Shown: one piece after another, positions 5,724-15,660 of the stretch | Position numbering within the stretch: the first letter of the stretch is position 1 | How the letters are laid out: every line of letters begins with the position of its first letter | NCBI GenBank assembly: GCA_030838025.1 | Contig: JAUTXM010000331.1 | Location: 1 to 34,637, forward strand | Reading direction: 5' to 3' | DNA length: 34,637 bases | Source of the DNA: Acidimicrobiaceae bacterium | GTDB taxonomy: Bacteria; Actinomycetota; Acidimicrobiia; Acidimicrobiales; Palsa-688 | Program-made: the position numbers and the translations under genes | Notes under the pieces: model-generated | Seen by the model: only the letters and a program-made list of their open reading frames with translations | The model's database searches: none | What the model was told of the DNA's origin: nothing

Positions 5724-7382
5724 ATGTTCGGGCGTCGTCGCTCGGCGGTCACCGCCGCCGCCATGGCCTTGGCCATGGTCATTGTTCCCCTGTCGCCCGC
5801 GCCGGCGTCGGCGTCGGCGAGCCTCCTGGGGTTGCCCACGAGCCGGGTCATCGTCACGGGACCGGGCATCGCCGGTGCCAGCACCCTCGTGACCGGCCTC
5901 GGTGGCCAGGTCGTCAACGCCCTCCCGGTTGTCGGCGGAATCGTCGCTGACGTCCCCTCGGTCCTCCTCGGTGCGCTGGGGGCCATTCCTGGCGTGGTCG
6001 TCACTCCAGACGTGCCGGTCTCGGTCGCTGAGGGTGGCACGGGCAGCCCCGGCCGGCCGCCGGCCGCCGTGTACCCCGCCGCGACCGGTGCCAGCCAGCT
6101 CGCCGCCAGTGGCAACACCGGCCAAGGGGTCCGAGTGGCGGTGCTCGACACGGGCGTCGCCAACCTCCCCGACTTCGCGGGACGCCTGGTCGGTGGCGTC
6201 GACCTGAGCGGCGAGAACAATCCCTTCCGGGACAGCTACGGCCACGGGACCTTCGTCGCCGGGCTCATCGCGGGCAACGGTGCGTCCTCCGGGGGCCAGT
6301 ACTCCGGTGAGGCGCCGGGAGCCGACCTGGTGTCGGTGAAGGTGGCGGGGTCGTCGGGAAAGACGGATTTGGCGACCCTCCTCCTGGGCGTCGGCTGGGT
6401 CGTCGACCATCAGGCCAGTGATCACATCGGGGTGCTGAACATGTCCCTCGGCGCCGCCCCGTTCGCGTCGACGGTGCTGAACCCCCTCGACATGGCGGTC
6501 GAAGCGGCTTGGCGCAGCGGCGTTGCGGTGGTCGCGTCGGCCGGGAACGCCGGGCCGTTCAACGGCACCATCCTCACTCCGGGCGATGACCCGCTCGTCA
6601 TCACGGTGGGCGCGCTGGACGACCACGGCACCGCCAGCGTGGCCGACGACACGATGGCGGACTTCAGCAGCGTTGGTCCCACCACTCCCGACGGCTGGTT
6701 CAAGCCCGACCTGGTGGCTTCGGGACGCTCCGTCGTCAGCCTCCGGGTTGCCGGCTCCACCCTCGATCGGGCGTACCCCTCGGCCCGCATCGGCAGCGCC
6801 AACTTCGTCGGTTCCGGTACCTCGTTCAGCGCCGCCATCACCAGCGGCGCGGCGGCACTGGCGCTCCAGGACGGGACGATCGCCCATCAGCCCGATGCCC
6901 TCAAGGCCAAGCTGCTAGGAGGGGCGACCAACGGGCCGGTGGGCAACCCGTTCGTCGATGGCCATGGCTCGCTCAACGCCTATTGGGCCGCGCTGGCGCA
7001 AAACGTCAGCCTGCAGCAGACCGCCCCGCTGCTTCCGGCACTGCCCCTGATTCCCGTCTCGCTCGCGACCACGTGGAGCGGCTCGGCGTGGAATGGCAGC
7101 GCCTGGAACGGGTCGGCGTGGAACGGGTCGGCGTGGAACGGCAGCGCCTGGAACGGGTCGGCGTGGAACGGGTCGGCCTGGAATGGGTCGGCCTGGAACG
7201 GGTCGGCCTGGAATGGGTCGGCCTGGAATGGCAGCGCCTGGAATGGCAGCGCCTGGAACGGCTCGGCGTGGAACGGGTCGGCGTGGAACGGTTCCGCCTG
7301 GAATGGCTCGGCGTGGAACGGGTCCGCTTGGAACGGGTCGGCATGGAACGGTTCCGCCTGGAATGGCTCGGCGTGGAACTGA
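5724..7382 (+). CDS. secreted subtilisin-like serine protease (S8) with C-terminal WNGSA repeats
   Basis: The protein of 552 residues begins with a signal peptide (MFGRRRSAV, hydrophobic core, cleavage near ASASA, about residue 30). A propeptide-like region follows. The S8 domain shows the catalytic Asp142 (AVLDTGV), His174 (GHGTFVAG), the oxyanion Asn in ASAGNAGP and Ser367 in GTSFSAA. The consensus GTSMAAP is altered to GTSFSAAIT, but the triad is complete. After a short linker the C-terminus is WSGSA, 19 copies of WNGSA, and WN. This tail is repetitive, Trp-rich and probably extracellular, perhaps for wall or surface binding. ATG 5724 gives a clean signal peptide; TTG 5661, with AGGTGG 7 nt upstream, is an alternative that adds 21 residues. 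It ends 39 nt before the hybrid kinase gene. Confidence 0.92.
   Translation: MFGRRRSAVTAAAMALAMVIVPLSPAPASASASLLGLPTSRVIVTGPGIAGASTLVTGLGGQVVNALPVVGGIVADVPSVLLGALGAIPGVVVTPDVPVSVAEGGTGSPGRPPAAVYPAATGASQLAASGNTGQGVRVAVLDTGVANLPDFAGRLVGGVDLSGENNPFRDSYGHGTFVAGLIAGNGASSGGQYSGEAPGADLVSVKVAGSSGKTDLATLLLGVGWVVDHQASDHIGVLNMSLGAAPFASTVLNPLDMAVEAAWRSGVAVVASAGNAGPFNGTILTPGDDPLVITVGALDDHGTASVADDTMADFSSVGPTTPDGWFKPDLVASGRSVVSLRVAGSTLDRAYPSARIGSANFVGSGTSFSAAITSGAAALALQDGTIAHQPDALKAKLLGGATNGPVGNPFVDGHGSLNAYWAALAQNVSLQQTAPLLPALPLIPVSLATTWSGSAWNGSAWNGSAWNGSAWNGSAWNGSAWNGSAWNGSAWNGSAWNGSAWNGSAWNGSAWNGSAWNGSAWNGSAWNGSAWNGSAWNGSAWNGSAWNGSAWN
7074..7379 (+). repeat. 15-bp coding tandem repeat (WNGSA x about 20)
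   Basis: Twenty 15-bp units of the form TGG-AAY-GGN-(TCN/AGC)-GCN plus a terminal TGG-AAC encode the WNGSA tail of the subtilase. The first unit is WSGSA. Third positions vary (AAT/AAC; GGC/GGG/GGT; TCG/TCC/AGC; GCG/GCC/GCT), while the peptide stays constant. This suggests selection on the peptide after expansion by slippage or recombination. Confidence 0.95.
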
Positions 7383-7421
7383 CCCCCGCGTCGAGTGCCG
7401 GCTGTCCTCGTTAGGAGTGGT

Positions 7422-9989
<2,568 letters not shown>

Positions 9990-10781
9990 CTACGCGACGA
10001 CGTCCACGGGGGTGCCGACCGGCACCACCTTGATGGCATTGATGGTCTCGGGGCTGACCCGGACGCAGCCGTGCGACGATGCCACGCCCCTGGTGGATCC
10101 GGGGTCGGAGGGATACCCGTGGATAGCCACCGTGCCATCCCCGCCATCGAACTCGGTGAACACGTTCGAATGCGTCCCGAGGATCAGGACCGTCGGGCCG
10201 TAGATGTACTGCTGGCGCTTGGGCGTCGCCACGATGGCATCGACGAACGAGGCACCGGTCGGCGTCGGCCACTGCGGCCGGCCCACCCCGACGGGCGCCG
10301 AATACACCGGGAGCGCCCCTTGATACAGGGTCAGGTTGCGTTGGCAGACCGAGATGACGATGTGGTACGGGGTGGTGCTGAACGTCAGACTTTGGGCGGG
10401 CACCCAACCAGACGAACCGTTGGGACGGCTGTCGAGCCGGAGCTGGATCCAGCCGTTCTGTTGGCCGAGCACCGGCCGGGTCGATGGACCGCCCCACGGC
10501 TCCTTCAGGTGTCCCACGGCCGGCCCACCGGGTATGGCCGAGTACGCCAGGGCGGCCGCGGTGGGCGTCGCCAGCTGGGTCAGCGAATCGCCGGTCGTGG
10601 TCGTCGCCTCGGGACACCCGGGAATCGTGGTGCTCGTGGTGCTGGTGGTGCTGGTGGTCGGCGGTACCGTCGTCAGCAGGGCCGAGTCTTGGGAAACCTC
10701 GACGGAATGGGCGCAGCCCGCGGCCAGGACGATCGCCAGCGCGATGCCTGCCCCCCTGATTGCCGCCCCCCTCACAGCCAC
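9990..10781 (-). CDS. L,D-transpeptidase (YkuD) lipoprotein
   Basis: This 263-residue protein has a lipoprotein signal (hydrophobic stretch, lipobox LAAGC, lipidated Cys23) and a Thr/Ser-rich spacer (about 36-60). An SH3-like region (about 75-130; GWIQLRLDS, GWVPAQSL) precedes a YkuD catalytic domain from about 138 to the end. His221 (AIHGYP) and Cys239 in SSHGCVRV are the catalytic pair. Such enzymes make 3-3 crosslinks in peptidoglycan on the outer face of the membrane. GTG 10781 has AGGTG 7 nt upstream; GTG 10775 is possible. It is the last gene of the minus-strand cluster, 4 nt after the fragmentary ATP-binding gene. Confidence 0.92.
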   Translation of the reverse strand: MAVRGAAIRGAGIALAIVLAAGCAHSVEVSQDSALLTTVPPTTSTTSTTSTTIPGCPEATTTTGDSLTQLATPTAAALAYSAIPGGPAVGHLKEPWGGPSTRPVLGQQNGWIQLRLDSRPNGSSGWVPAQSLTFSTTPYHIVISVCQRNLTLYQGALPVYSAPVGVGRPQWPTPTGASFVDAIVATPKRQQYIYGPTVLILGTHSNVFTEFDGGDGTVAIHGYPSDPGSTRGVASSHGCVRVSPETINAIKVVPVGTPVDVVA

Positions 10782-10785
10782 GAAA

Positions 10786-11331
10786 TTACACCTGTTTGCG
10801 GTCGCCGGATTCGCGGAATGGCGTCGGAGCGTCGCCGAGCAGGACCTGGGCCCGCATTTCTGTCACAAACCATCGCCGGAGATCGGCCACGACCGGCATC
10901 GGGGGTTCGGTCAACAGCACGCCGATACGGCAATAGTCGTCGAGTTCTTCCATCATGGCCAAGAAGGCGACCGCCGCCTCGACCGACGCCTCGCTCGGTT
11001 GGGGCCAGCGTCCCTCGAGCTCGACGTGGGTCGTCCCGCCGGCTCGGGCCTCGGCGACCACCTCCCGGTAGCCCTCACGGGCGGCTGCGAAACGCCCGGA
11101 GAGCCGAATGGCCAACTCGAGGAGCCGAGCCGGCATGTCGGCCGGGGCCGGCTCCAAGGCGGCGATCAGCTCGCATTCGCGAACCACGGCGTCGTTCCAC
11201 TCCTGTAGCGCCAGATAGGCGTCGATCGGCACGCCGAGGAAGTGCACGACCGCCGGGTCAGTGCCGGTCGGGGGGGTGCCGGTCGCCTCGCTCGCCGGCT
11301 CGGCCCCGTCAAATCTCGATGTCTCCATCAC
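10786..11331 (-). CDS. C-terminal fragment of an RsbW-like ATP-binding regulator, as a free-standing ORF
   Basis: This is the intact 181-residue part of a broken gene (see the pseudogene entry). It starts at ATG 11331 with no visible ribosome binding site. It begins inside what looks like the end of an HATPase_c domain and then carries an alpha-helical domain (LQEWNDAVVRECELIAALE; MMEELDDYCR; LRRWFVTEMRAQV) that I recall following the kinase-like domain in some actinobacterial anti-sigma ATP-binding proteins. If expressed alone it lacks ATP-binding motifs. Confidence 0.4.
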   Translation of the reverse strand: MMETSRFDGAEPASEATGTPPTGTDPAVVHFLGVPIDAYLALQEWNDAVVRECELIAALEPAPADMPARLLELAIRLSGRFAAAREGYREVVAEARAGGTTHVELEGRWPQPSEASVEAAVAFLAMMEELDDYCRIGVLLTEPPMPVVADLRRWFVTEMRAQVLLGDAPTPFRESGDRKQV

Positions 11332-11534
11332 GCTGGCGGGCGAATCGCGGATCGAGATGTGGACGGCGCGCCCATCAGAGGAGAGCCCGAGGAGCTACGG
11401 CGGGGCGGCGTGGAGGAGGGCATTGGATGCCAACTCGGTCGCCCCGATCGCAGCCCGGTAGGCCCACGCGCCCGATGGTCAAGCCGGCTGGCCGCGTCGT
11501 CGGGCACCGCCCACTGCTCCTCATGTGCGGTCAC
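10786..11534 (-). pseudogene. disrupted anti-sigma/RsbW-like ATP-binding protein
   Basis: GTG 11534 begins MTAHEEQWAVPDDAASRL, a normal beginning for an RsbW-like ATP-binding protein. The frame is then lost. The N-box, ATELASNALLHA, appears in another frame (about 11439-11404), which is closed upstream by TGA (11481-11479) and ends at an in-frame TAG (11397-11395). After the TAG the same frame continues as LLGLSSDGRAVHISIRDS, the expected next strand, and runs into the 181-residue C-terminal ORF. The spacing between the first helix and the N-box also looks shortened. So one frameshift or small deletion plus one nonsense codon separate three recognisable pieces. Assembly error is an alternative to decay. 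The gene lies between nuoD and the transpeptidase gene. Confidence 0.6.
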
Positions 11535-11576
11535 GGCGCTCGATGATATGCAGGCCTCTTGCCAGGAACCCAGGGT

Positions 11577-12926
11577 TCAGCGATCGACGTCGCCCATGAC
11601 CGGGTCGATGCTGGCGATAACCGGCACCGCATCGGCGATCAACCCGCCGCGCAGCATGGGCGGCAGGGCCTGCAGATTGGTGAAGCTGGGCGCCCGGATG
11701 TGCAACCGGTACGGCTTGTTGGCACCCTCGGACACCAGGTAGCACCCGAGCTCGCCCCGGGGCGACTCGATGGGCACATACGTCTCGCCCGGCGGCACCC
11801 GGAAGCCCTCGGTGAACAGCTTGAAATGGTGGATCAGCGCTTCCATGGACTCGTCGATTCGCGACCGCGGGGGCGGCGTGACCTTGCGGTCCTGGACGCG
11901 GTAGTCGCCCGCGGGCAGCAGATCGAGGATCTGGCGGGCGATGTGGACCGACTCGCGGATCTCGTTCAGCCGGATGAGGAACCGGTCCCAACAGTCGCCG
12001 GCGCTGCCGACGATCACGTCGAAGTCGACCGAGTCGTAGGCCAGGTAGGGCAGGTCCCGCCGCAGGTCGGAGGGCACGCCGGTCGAGCGGAGGATGGGGC
12101 CGCTGGCACCGAGGGCGATGGCCTGCTCGGCCGTGATGGCCCCTACCCCCGACAGTCGCTGGTGAAAGAGCGGCTGCTGGGCGACGAAGGTGTTGTACTG
12201 GTCGAGCCGCTTGTCCATGGTGTCGCAGATGGCCTGCACGTCGTCTCGCCAGCCATCGGGAAGATCGGCGGCCACGCCCCCGGGCCGGATGTAGTTGTGG
12301 TTCATGCGCAGCCCCGTGACCTTCTCGAAGAACGAGAGGATCAGCTCCCGTTCCCGGAAGCCCACGATCATGACCGTCGTGGCACCGAGTTCGGCCCCCA
12401 TGGTGGCGATGGAGACCAGGTGCGACGTGACCCGGTTGAGCTCGCACATGAGCATCCGGATCCACGTGGCTCGAGGCGGGATCTCGACATCGAGCAGTCG
12501 CTCGACGGCCAGCGAGTAGGCCAGTTCGTTGTAGAACGGCGAGAGATAGTCCATCCGGGTGACGTTGGTCGAGCCCTGGATGTACATCAGCTCCTCGGCG
12601 GTCTTCTCCATGCCCGTGTGCAGGTACCCGATCACGGGCTTGCTGCGCAGGATGTTCTCGCCTTGGAGTTCCAGCATCAACCGCAGGACGCCGTGCGTCG
12701 AGGGGTGCTGGGGCCCCATGTTGATGATCATGGTCTCGTCTTCGCGCACCTCGAAGTCGACGTCTTCCATGTCGAGCACGTGGCCCTCGGCCAGGCGCAG
12801 GACGGCGCCCGACTCCTCCTGGAGAACCTGGGGCGGGGTGGCCGCGCGGGGCGCCATTTCCTGGGCCCCTTCCCAGGTCAGCCGGCCGATCTGACTCGAA
12901 GTCGGGACATCGGTCACGTCGCTCAT
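11577..12926 (-). CDS. nuoD: NADH-quinone oxidoreductase subunit D
   Basis: This 449-residue protein is the 49-kDa (NuoD) subunit of complex I, which forms the quinone site on the peripheral arm with NuoB. Family motifs are present: INMGPQHPSTHGVLRL (about 68-83), GYLHTGMEKTAEE, NVTRMDYLSPFYNELAY, CELNRVTSHL, NHNYIRPGG and the C-terminal block ELGCYLVSEG to IASIDPVMGDVDR. The ATG at 12926 overlaps the sensor kinase stop as ATGA, so the gene is translationally coupled to the two-component system. No other nuo gene is in the window, which is unusual because nuoD normally sits in a nuoA-N operon. It may be a relocated sole copy or a second copy. The protein looks intact. Confidence 0.96.
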   Translation of the reverse strand: MSDVTDVPTSSQIGRLTWEGAQEMAPRAATPPQVLQEESGAVLRLAEGHVLDMEDVDFEVREDETMIINMGPQHPSTHGVLRLMLELQGENILRSKPVIGYLHTGMEKTAEELMYIQGSTNVTRMDYLSPFYNELAYSLAVERLLDVEIPPRATWIRMLMCELNRVTSHLVSIATMGAELGATTVMIVGFRERELILSFFEKVTGLRMNHNYIRPGGVAADLPDGWRDDVQAICDTMDKRLDQYNTFVAQQPLFHQRLSGVGAITAEQAIALGASGPILRSTGVPSDLRRDLPYLAYDSVDFDVIVGSAGDCWDRFLIRLNEIRESVHIARQILDLLPAGDYRVQDRKVTPPPRSRIDESMEALIHHFKLFTEGFRVPPGETYVPIESPRGELGCYLVSEGANKPYRLHIRAPSFTNLQALPPMLRGGLIADAVPVIASIDPVMGDVDR

Positions 12927-14386
12927 TGATCGGATGCTACTGCCGCGTCGCCGCTGGTGGCGGGTGCCGCCGCAGCCGCGGCGCCGACGTCGGCCGGTGC
13001 CGCCGCTTCGGGGACCGTCGGCAGCCAGACCGTGAATGTGGCGCCTCCGCCGGGGGTGGCGGTGGCAGCCACCGTGCCGCCATGGGCGGCGACGATGGCG
13101 GCGACGATCGCCAGGCCCAACCCCGCCCCGCCGTTCTGCCGCGATCGCGACGGGTCGGCCCGGTAGAAGCGTTCGAAGACCTGGCCGCCGCTGTCGGTCG
13201 GCAGTCCCGGACCGTTGTCCGACACCTCGATGACCCCCGACCCGGTACGGGCGCCCACCCGCACCAGGGCGGCCGTGCCAGGCGGGGTGTGGGCCCGCAC
13301 GTTGGCCAGCAGGTTGTCGACGACCTGGCGCAGCCGGGCGGCGTCGCCGGTGACCTCCACGGTGTGGTTGGCCTCCAGTCGAACGGGCCACCGCGGTCCC
13401 ACGGCGGCGGCGGCACCGACCGCTTCGGCCACCAACCCGACCAGTTCGACCGGCTGTTGCTCGAGCGGGCGACCCTCGTCCAACCGGGCCAGGAGCAACA
13501 GGTCCTCCACCAGCTCGCCCATGCGCACCGTCTCGCTGCGGATACCCGACAGCACCCGGGCCAGATCCTCGGGACGGTTGGCGGCGCCGCGCTCGAACAG
13601 CTCGGCGTAGGCGCCGATGGCCGCGACTGGGGTGCGCAGCTCGTGGGAGGCATCGGCGACGAAGCGGCGGAGCCGTTCTTCAGACTGCCGGAGCTGGTGC
13701 TCGGTGGTGTCACGAGCCGAGAAGGCGTCCTGGATGCGGGTCAGCATGACGTTCAAGGTGCTCGCCAGTCGACCCACCTCGGTTGCCTCGGTGTCGCCGG
13801 GGACCCGGCGGGACAAATCGCCATCTGCGATGGCCGCGGCAGTCTGTTCCATGTCCTCCAACGGGCGCAGGCTCAAGCGGATCAGCCACCAGCCGAGGGT
13901 GACGACTCCGAACAGGGCGAGAACGGTGACCGCGAAGTCGACGCGCGCCTGGTGGTGGAGGGTGATGGCCACCTGGTCGAGCGGCAGGGCCGTGATCAGC
14001 TGGCTTCCGTCTGGGTATTGCGAGGCGAGCACCCGGTAGCTGCGATGGGGAGACTGCACCGAGGGTGCGTTGAACCACACCTCGGCGCGGTGACTGCTCC
14101 CCGACGTCGTGAAGTCCGAGATATGGGCGGGCAGGTTGGGCTCGTCCGGCCCTTCGGGGATCACCTTGACGGGGCGGTCGGCGGCGTTGCGGATCTCGAC
14201 GAAACCACCGACCAGGCCGACCGAGACCGAAGTCGTCTCCGCCGTCGTGCGGAACGATTCCAACCGGGCGTCGACCTGGCTGTACAGGTTGGACCGCAGC
14301 TGCGAGTAGGTGGCGAAGTCGGCGACGACCAGGGCGATTGCCACCATCGCCGCGGCTGCGAGCAGCAGCCGGCCGCGCAGCGACAT
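12923..14386 (-). CDS. sensor histidine kinase (OmpR-partner type)
   Basis: This 487-residue kinase has a first transmembrane helix (about 5-27), an extracytoplasmic sensor domain (about 30-148) and a second helix (about 150-172). A HAMP domain (about 172-225) and HisKA with His248 in DASHELRTPVAA follow. HATPase_c shows NLLANVRAH, DNGPGL and GAGLGLAIV. The tail after about residue 460 is Ala-rich. The ATG at 14386 follows directly after the TAG of the response regulator gene, and its own stop overlaps nuoD. The architecture resembles MprB/TrcS-type actinobacterial kinases. The signal is unknown. Confidence 0.95.
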   Translation of the reverse strand: MSLRGRLLLAAAAMVAIALVVADFATYSQLRSNLYSQVDARLESFRTTAETTSVSVGLVGGFVEIRNAADRPVKVIPEGPDEPNLPAHISDFTTSGSSHRAEVWFNAPSVQSPHRSYRVLASQYPDGSQLITALPLDQVAITLHHQARVDFAVTVLALFGVVTLGWWLIRLSLRPLEDMEQTAAAIADGDLSRRVPGDTEATEVGRLASTLNVMLTRIQDAFSARDTTEHQLRQSEERLRRFVADASHELRTPVAAIGAYAELFERGAANRPEDLARVLSGIRSETVRMGELVEDLLLLARLDEGRPLEQQPVELVGLVAEAVGAAAAVGPRWPVRLEANHTVEVTGDAARLRQVVDNLLANVRAHTPPGTAALVRVGARTGSGVIEVSDNGPGLPTDSGGQVFERFYRADPSRSRQNGGAGLGLAIVAAIVAAHGGTVAATATPGGGATFTVWLPTVPEAAAPADVGAAAAAAPATSGDAAVASDQ

Positions 14387-15076
14387 CTAGGGCCCCGGTT
14401 CGCGCAGGGCGTAGCCGACGAGGCGGATGGTGTGGATGAGCGGTGGTCCGAGCTGATCGAGCTTCTTGCGGAGATAACTCACATAGGTCTCGACCACATT
14501 GGAATCACCGCCGAAGTCGTAGTGCCAGACGTGGTCGAGGATCTGGGTCTTCGACAGCACCCGCTTCGGGTTCTGCAGGAAGAACCGCAGCAGGCTGAAT
14601 TCGGTGGCGGTGAGGTTGATCGGGACTCCGGCGCGCCAGACCTGATGGGTGTCCTCGTCCATCACCACGTCGGCGAAGCGCAAGGACCGGTCGTCGGTGT
14701 CACCCTGGGTCCGGCGAAGGATGGCGCGGGTTCGGGCCACCACCTCGGCCAGCGAGAACGGTTTGGTCACGTAGTCGTCGCCGCCGATGGCGAGCCCGGC
14801 CAGCTTGGCGTCGATGCTGTCGCGGGCGGTGAGAAACAGGATCGGCACCTTGATGCCGTCGGCCCGCAGCCGTCTCGTCACCTCCAAGCCGTCCAGATCG
14901 GGCAGCATGACGTCGAGCACGATCAGGTCCGGCGGTGCCTCCTGGGCGGCGCTGAGTGCCGATCGGCCGGTGCCCGCCACCCGGACCTCGAATCCCTCGT
15001 AGCGCAGGGCCGTGGCCACCGCGTCGACGATCGACGGTTCGTCGTCGACCACCAGGATCTGTTGGCTGCGGCTCAC
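14387..15076 (-). CDS. OmpR/PhoB-family response regulator
   Basis: The protein has 229 residues. The receiver domain has acidic pair Asp11-Asp12, phosphoacceptor Asp55 (VLDVMLPD), a conserved Thr in FLTAR and Lys in VTKPF. The winged-helix DNA-binding domain (about 130-227) has LTATEFSLL, HVWHYDFGGDSNVVETYVSYLRKK and IHTIRLVGYAL. GTG 15076 is preceded by AGAGGTGA. It is the first gene of the minus-strand run with its kinase and nuoD. A perfect 16-bp palindrome 24 bp upstream may be its own operator. Confidence 0.95.
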   Translation of the reverse strand: MSRSQQILVVDDEPSIVDAVATALRYEGFEVRVAGTGRSALSAAQEAPPDLIVLDVMLPDLDGLEVTRRLRADGIKVPILFLTARDSIDAKLAGLAIGGDDYVTKPFSLAEVVARTRAILRRTQGDTDDRSLRFADVVMDEDTHQVWRAGVPINLTATEFSLLRFFLQNPKRVLSKTQILDHVWHYDFGGDSNVVETYVSYLRKKLDQLGPPLIHTIRLVGYALREPGP

Positions 15077-15099
15077 CGGTTCACCTCTCGAGGCGCGCG

Positions 15100-15115
15100 A
15101 CGGGTACGTACCCGT
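15100..15115. promoter_or_regulatory. 16-bp perfect palindrome upstream of the response regulator (candidate operator)
   Basis: ACGGGTAC and GTACCCGT form a perfect 16-bp palindrome with no spacer. It is centred about 31 bp upstream of the GTG at 15076 and lies between that gene and the divergent TfoX-domain gene (start 15228). The position suits autoregulation or control by an unlinked dimeric regulator. OmpR-type regulators usually prefer direct repeats, so the binder is uncertain. Confidence 0.4.
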
Positions 15116-15227
15116 TTACCATCGCACGTCGGGCATTGCCGTTGCTGGGAATGCACTGTGCTTTGGCTGTGAGGTGGGCTCGCTCCGAGACCGGCTACCC
15201 CTTTTCCCAGAATTGCGAGGTGACAAG

Positions 15228-15599
15228 GTGCCATTCGAGAAGTCGCCTCCCGAACTGGTCGCCCGTTTCGACGAACTGGCCGAACTGGCGCCCGAGGCCA
15301 CTCGCAAGCAGATGTTCGGATATCCGAGCCTGGTGCTGGGCGGCCACATGTTCATGGGCCTGTTCGCCGATCATCTGGTCCTTCGCCTGGCTGACGAGGA
15401 TCGCGCTGCGCTGTTCGAGCTGGGCGGCCAGGTGTTCGAGCCCATGGCCGGACGCCCCATGAACGGCTATGTGGTCGTGCCCGATGCCCTGGTGGCCGAC
15501 ACCGACGCCGTGTCCGTGTGGGTGGAGCGGTCGTTGGGCCACGCCCGGAGCATGCCACCCAAGCAACCGAAGAAGCCCAAGGCGCCGAAAGGCCGCTAA
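15228..15599 (+). CDS. TfoX N-terminal domain protein
   Basis: This protein of 123 residues is mostly one TfoX_N domain. Landmarks are ELVARFDELAEL, RKQMFGYPSLVLGG, MFMGLFADHLVLRLADED, FEPMAGRPMNGYVVVP and the final SVWVERSLGHARSMPPK, followed by a Lys/Pro-rich tail. Stand-alone TfoX_N proteins are common in actinobacteria; their role is not established, and the competence role of TfoX in gamma-proteobacteria should not be carried over. GTG 15228 has GAGGTG 5 nt upstream; the longer open frame from 15012 overlaps the response regulator and is not supported. Confidence 0.88.
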   Translation: MPFEKSPPELVARFDELAELAPEATRKQMFGYPSLVLGGHMFMGLFADHLVLRLADEDRAALFELGGQVFEPMAGRPMNGYVVVPDALVADTDAVSVWVERSLGHARSMPPKQPKKPKAPKGR

Positions 15600-15606
15600 C
15601 GGTGCG

Positions 15607-15627
15607 GCCCGCGGTCGGCCGGCGGGC
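15607..15627. terminator. candidate bidirectional hairpin between convergent genes
   Basis: GCCCGC (15607-15612) pairs with GCGGGC (15622-15627) around a 9-nt loop. It lies between the stops of the TfoX-domain gene and the ABC permease. No T-run follows, so intrinsic termination is uncertain. Confidence 0.28.
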
Positions 15628-15660
15628 GGGCTGTGGGCTGGGCGACCCGGCGGTCCGGCT

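Noticed and set aside
7074-7379. CRISPR-like array of short regular repeats
   Set aside because: The 15-bp units are contiguous, have no spacers and keep one open frame encoding WNGSA.
10071-11546. A 491-residue open frame on the plus strand over the transpeptidase and ATP-binding region
   Set aside because: The translation is Arg/Pro-rich without motifs, while the minus strand has a complete lipoprotein transpeptidase.
12927-13391. Extension of nuoD upstream to 13391 (604 residues)
   Set aside because: The extra part is antigene sequence of the sensor kinase; the ATG at 12926 matches the family start and overlaps the kinase stop.
12926-15172. A 748-residue open frame on the plus strand
   Set aside because: It is antisense to the clear sensor kinase and response regulator genes and shows no domain.
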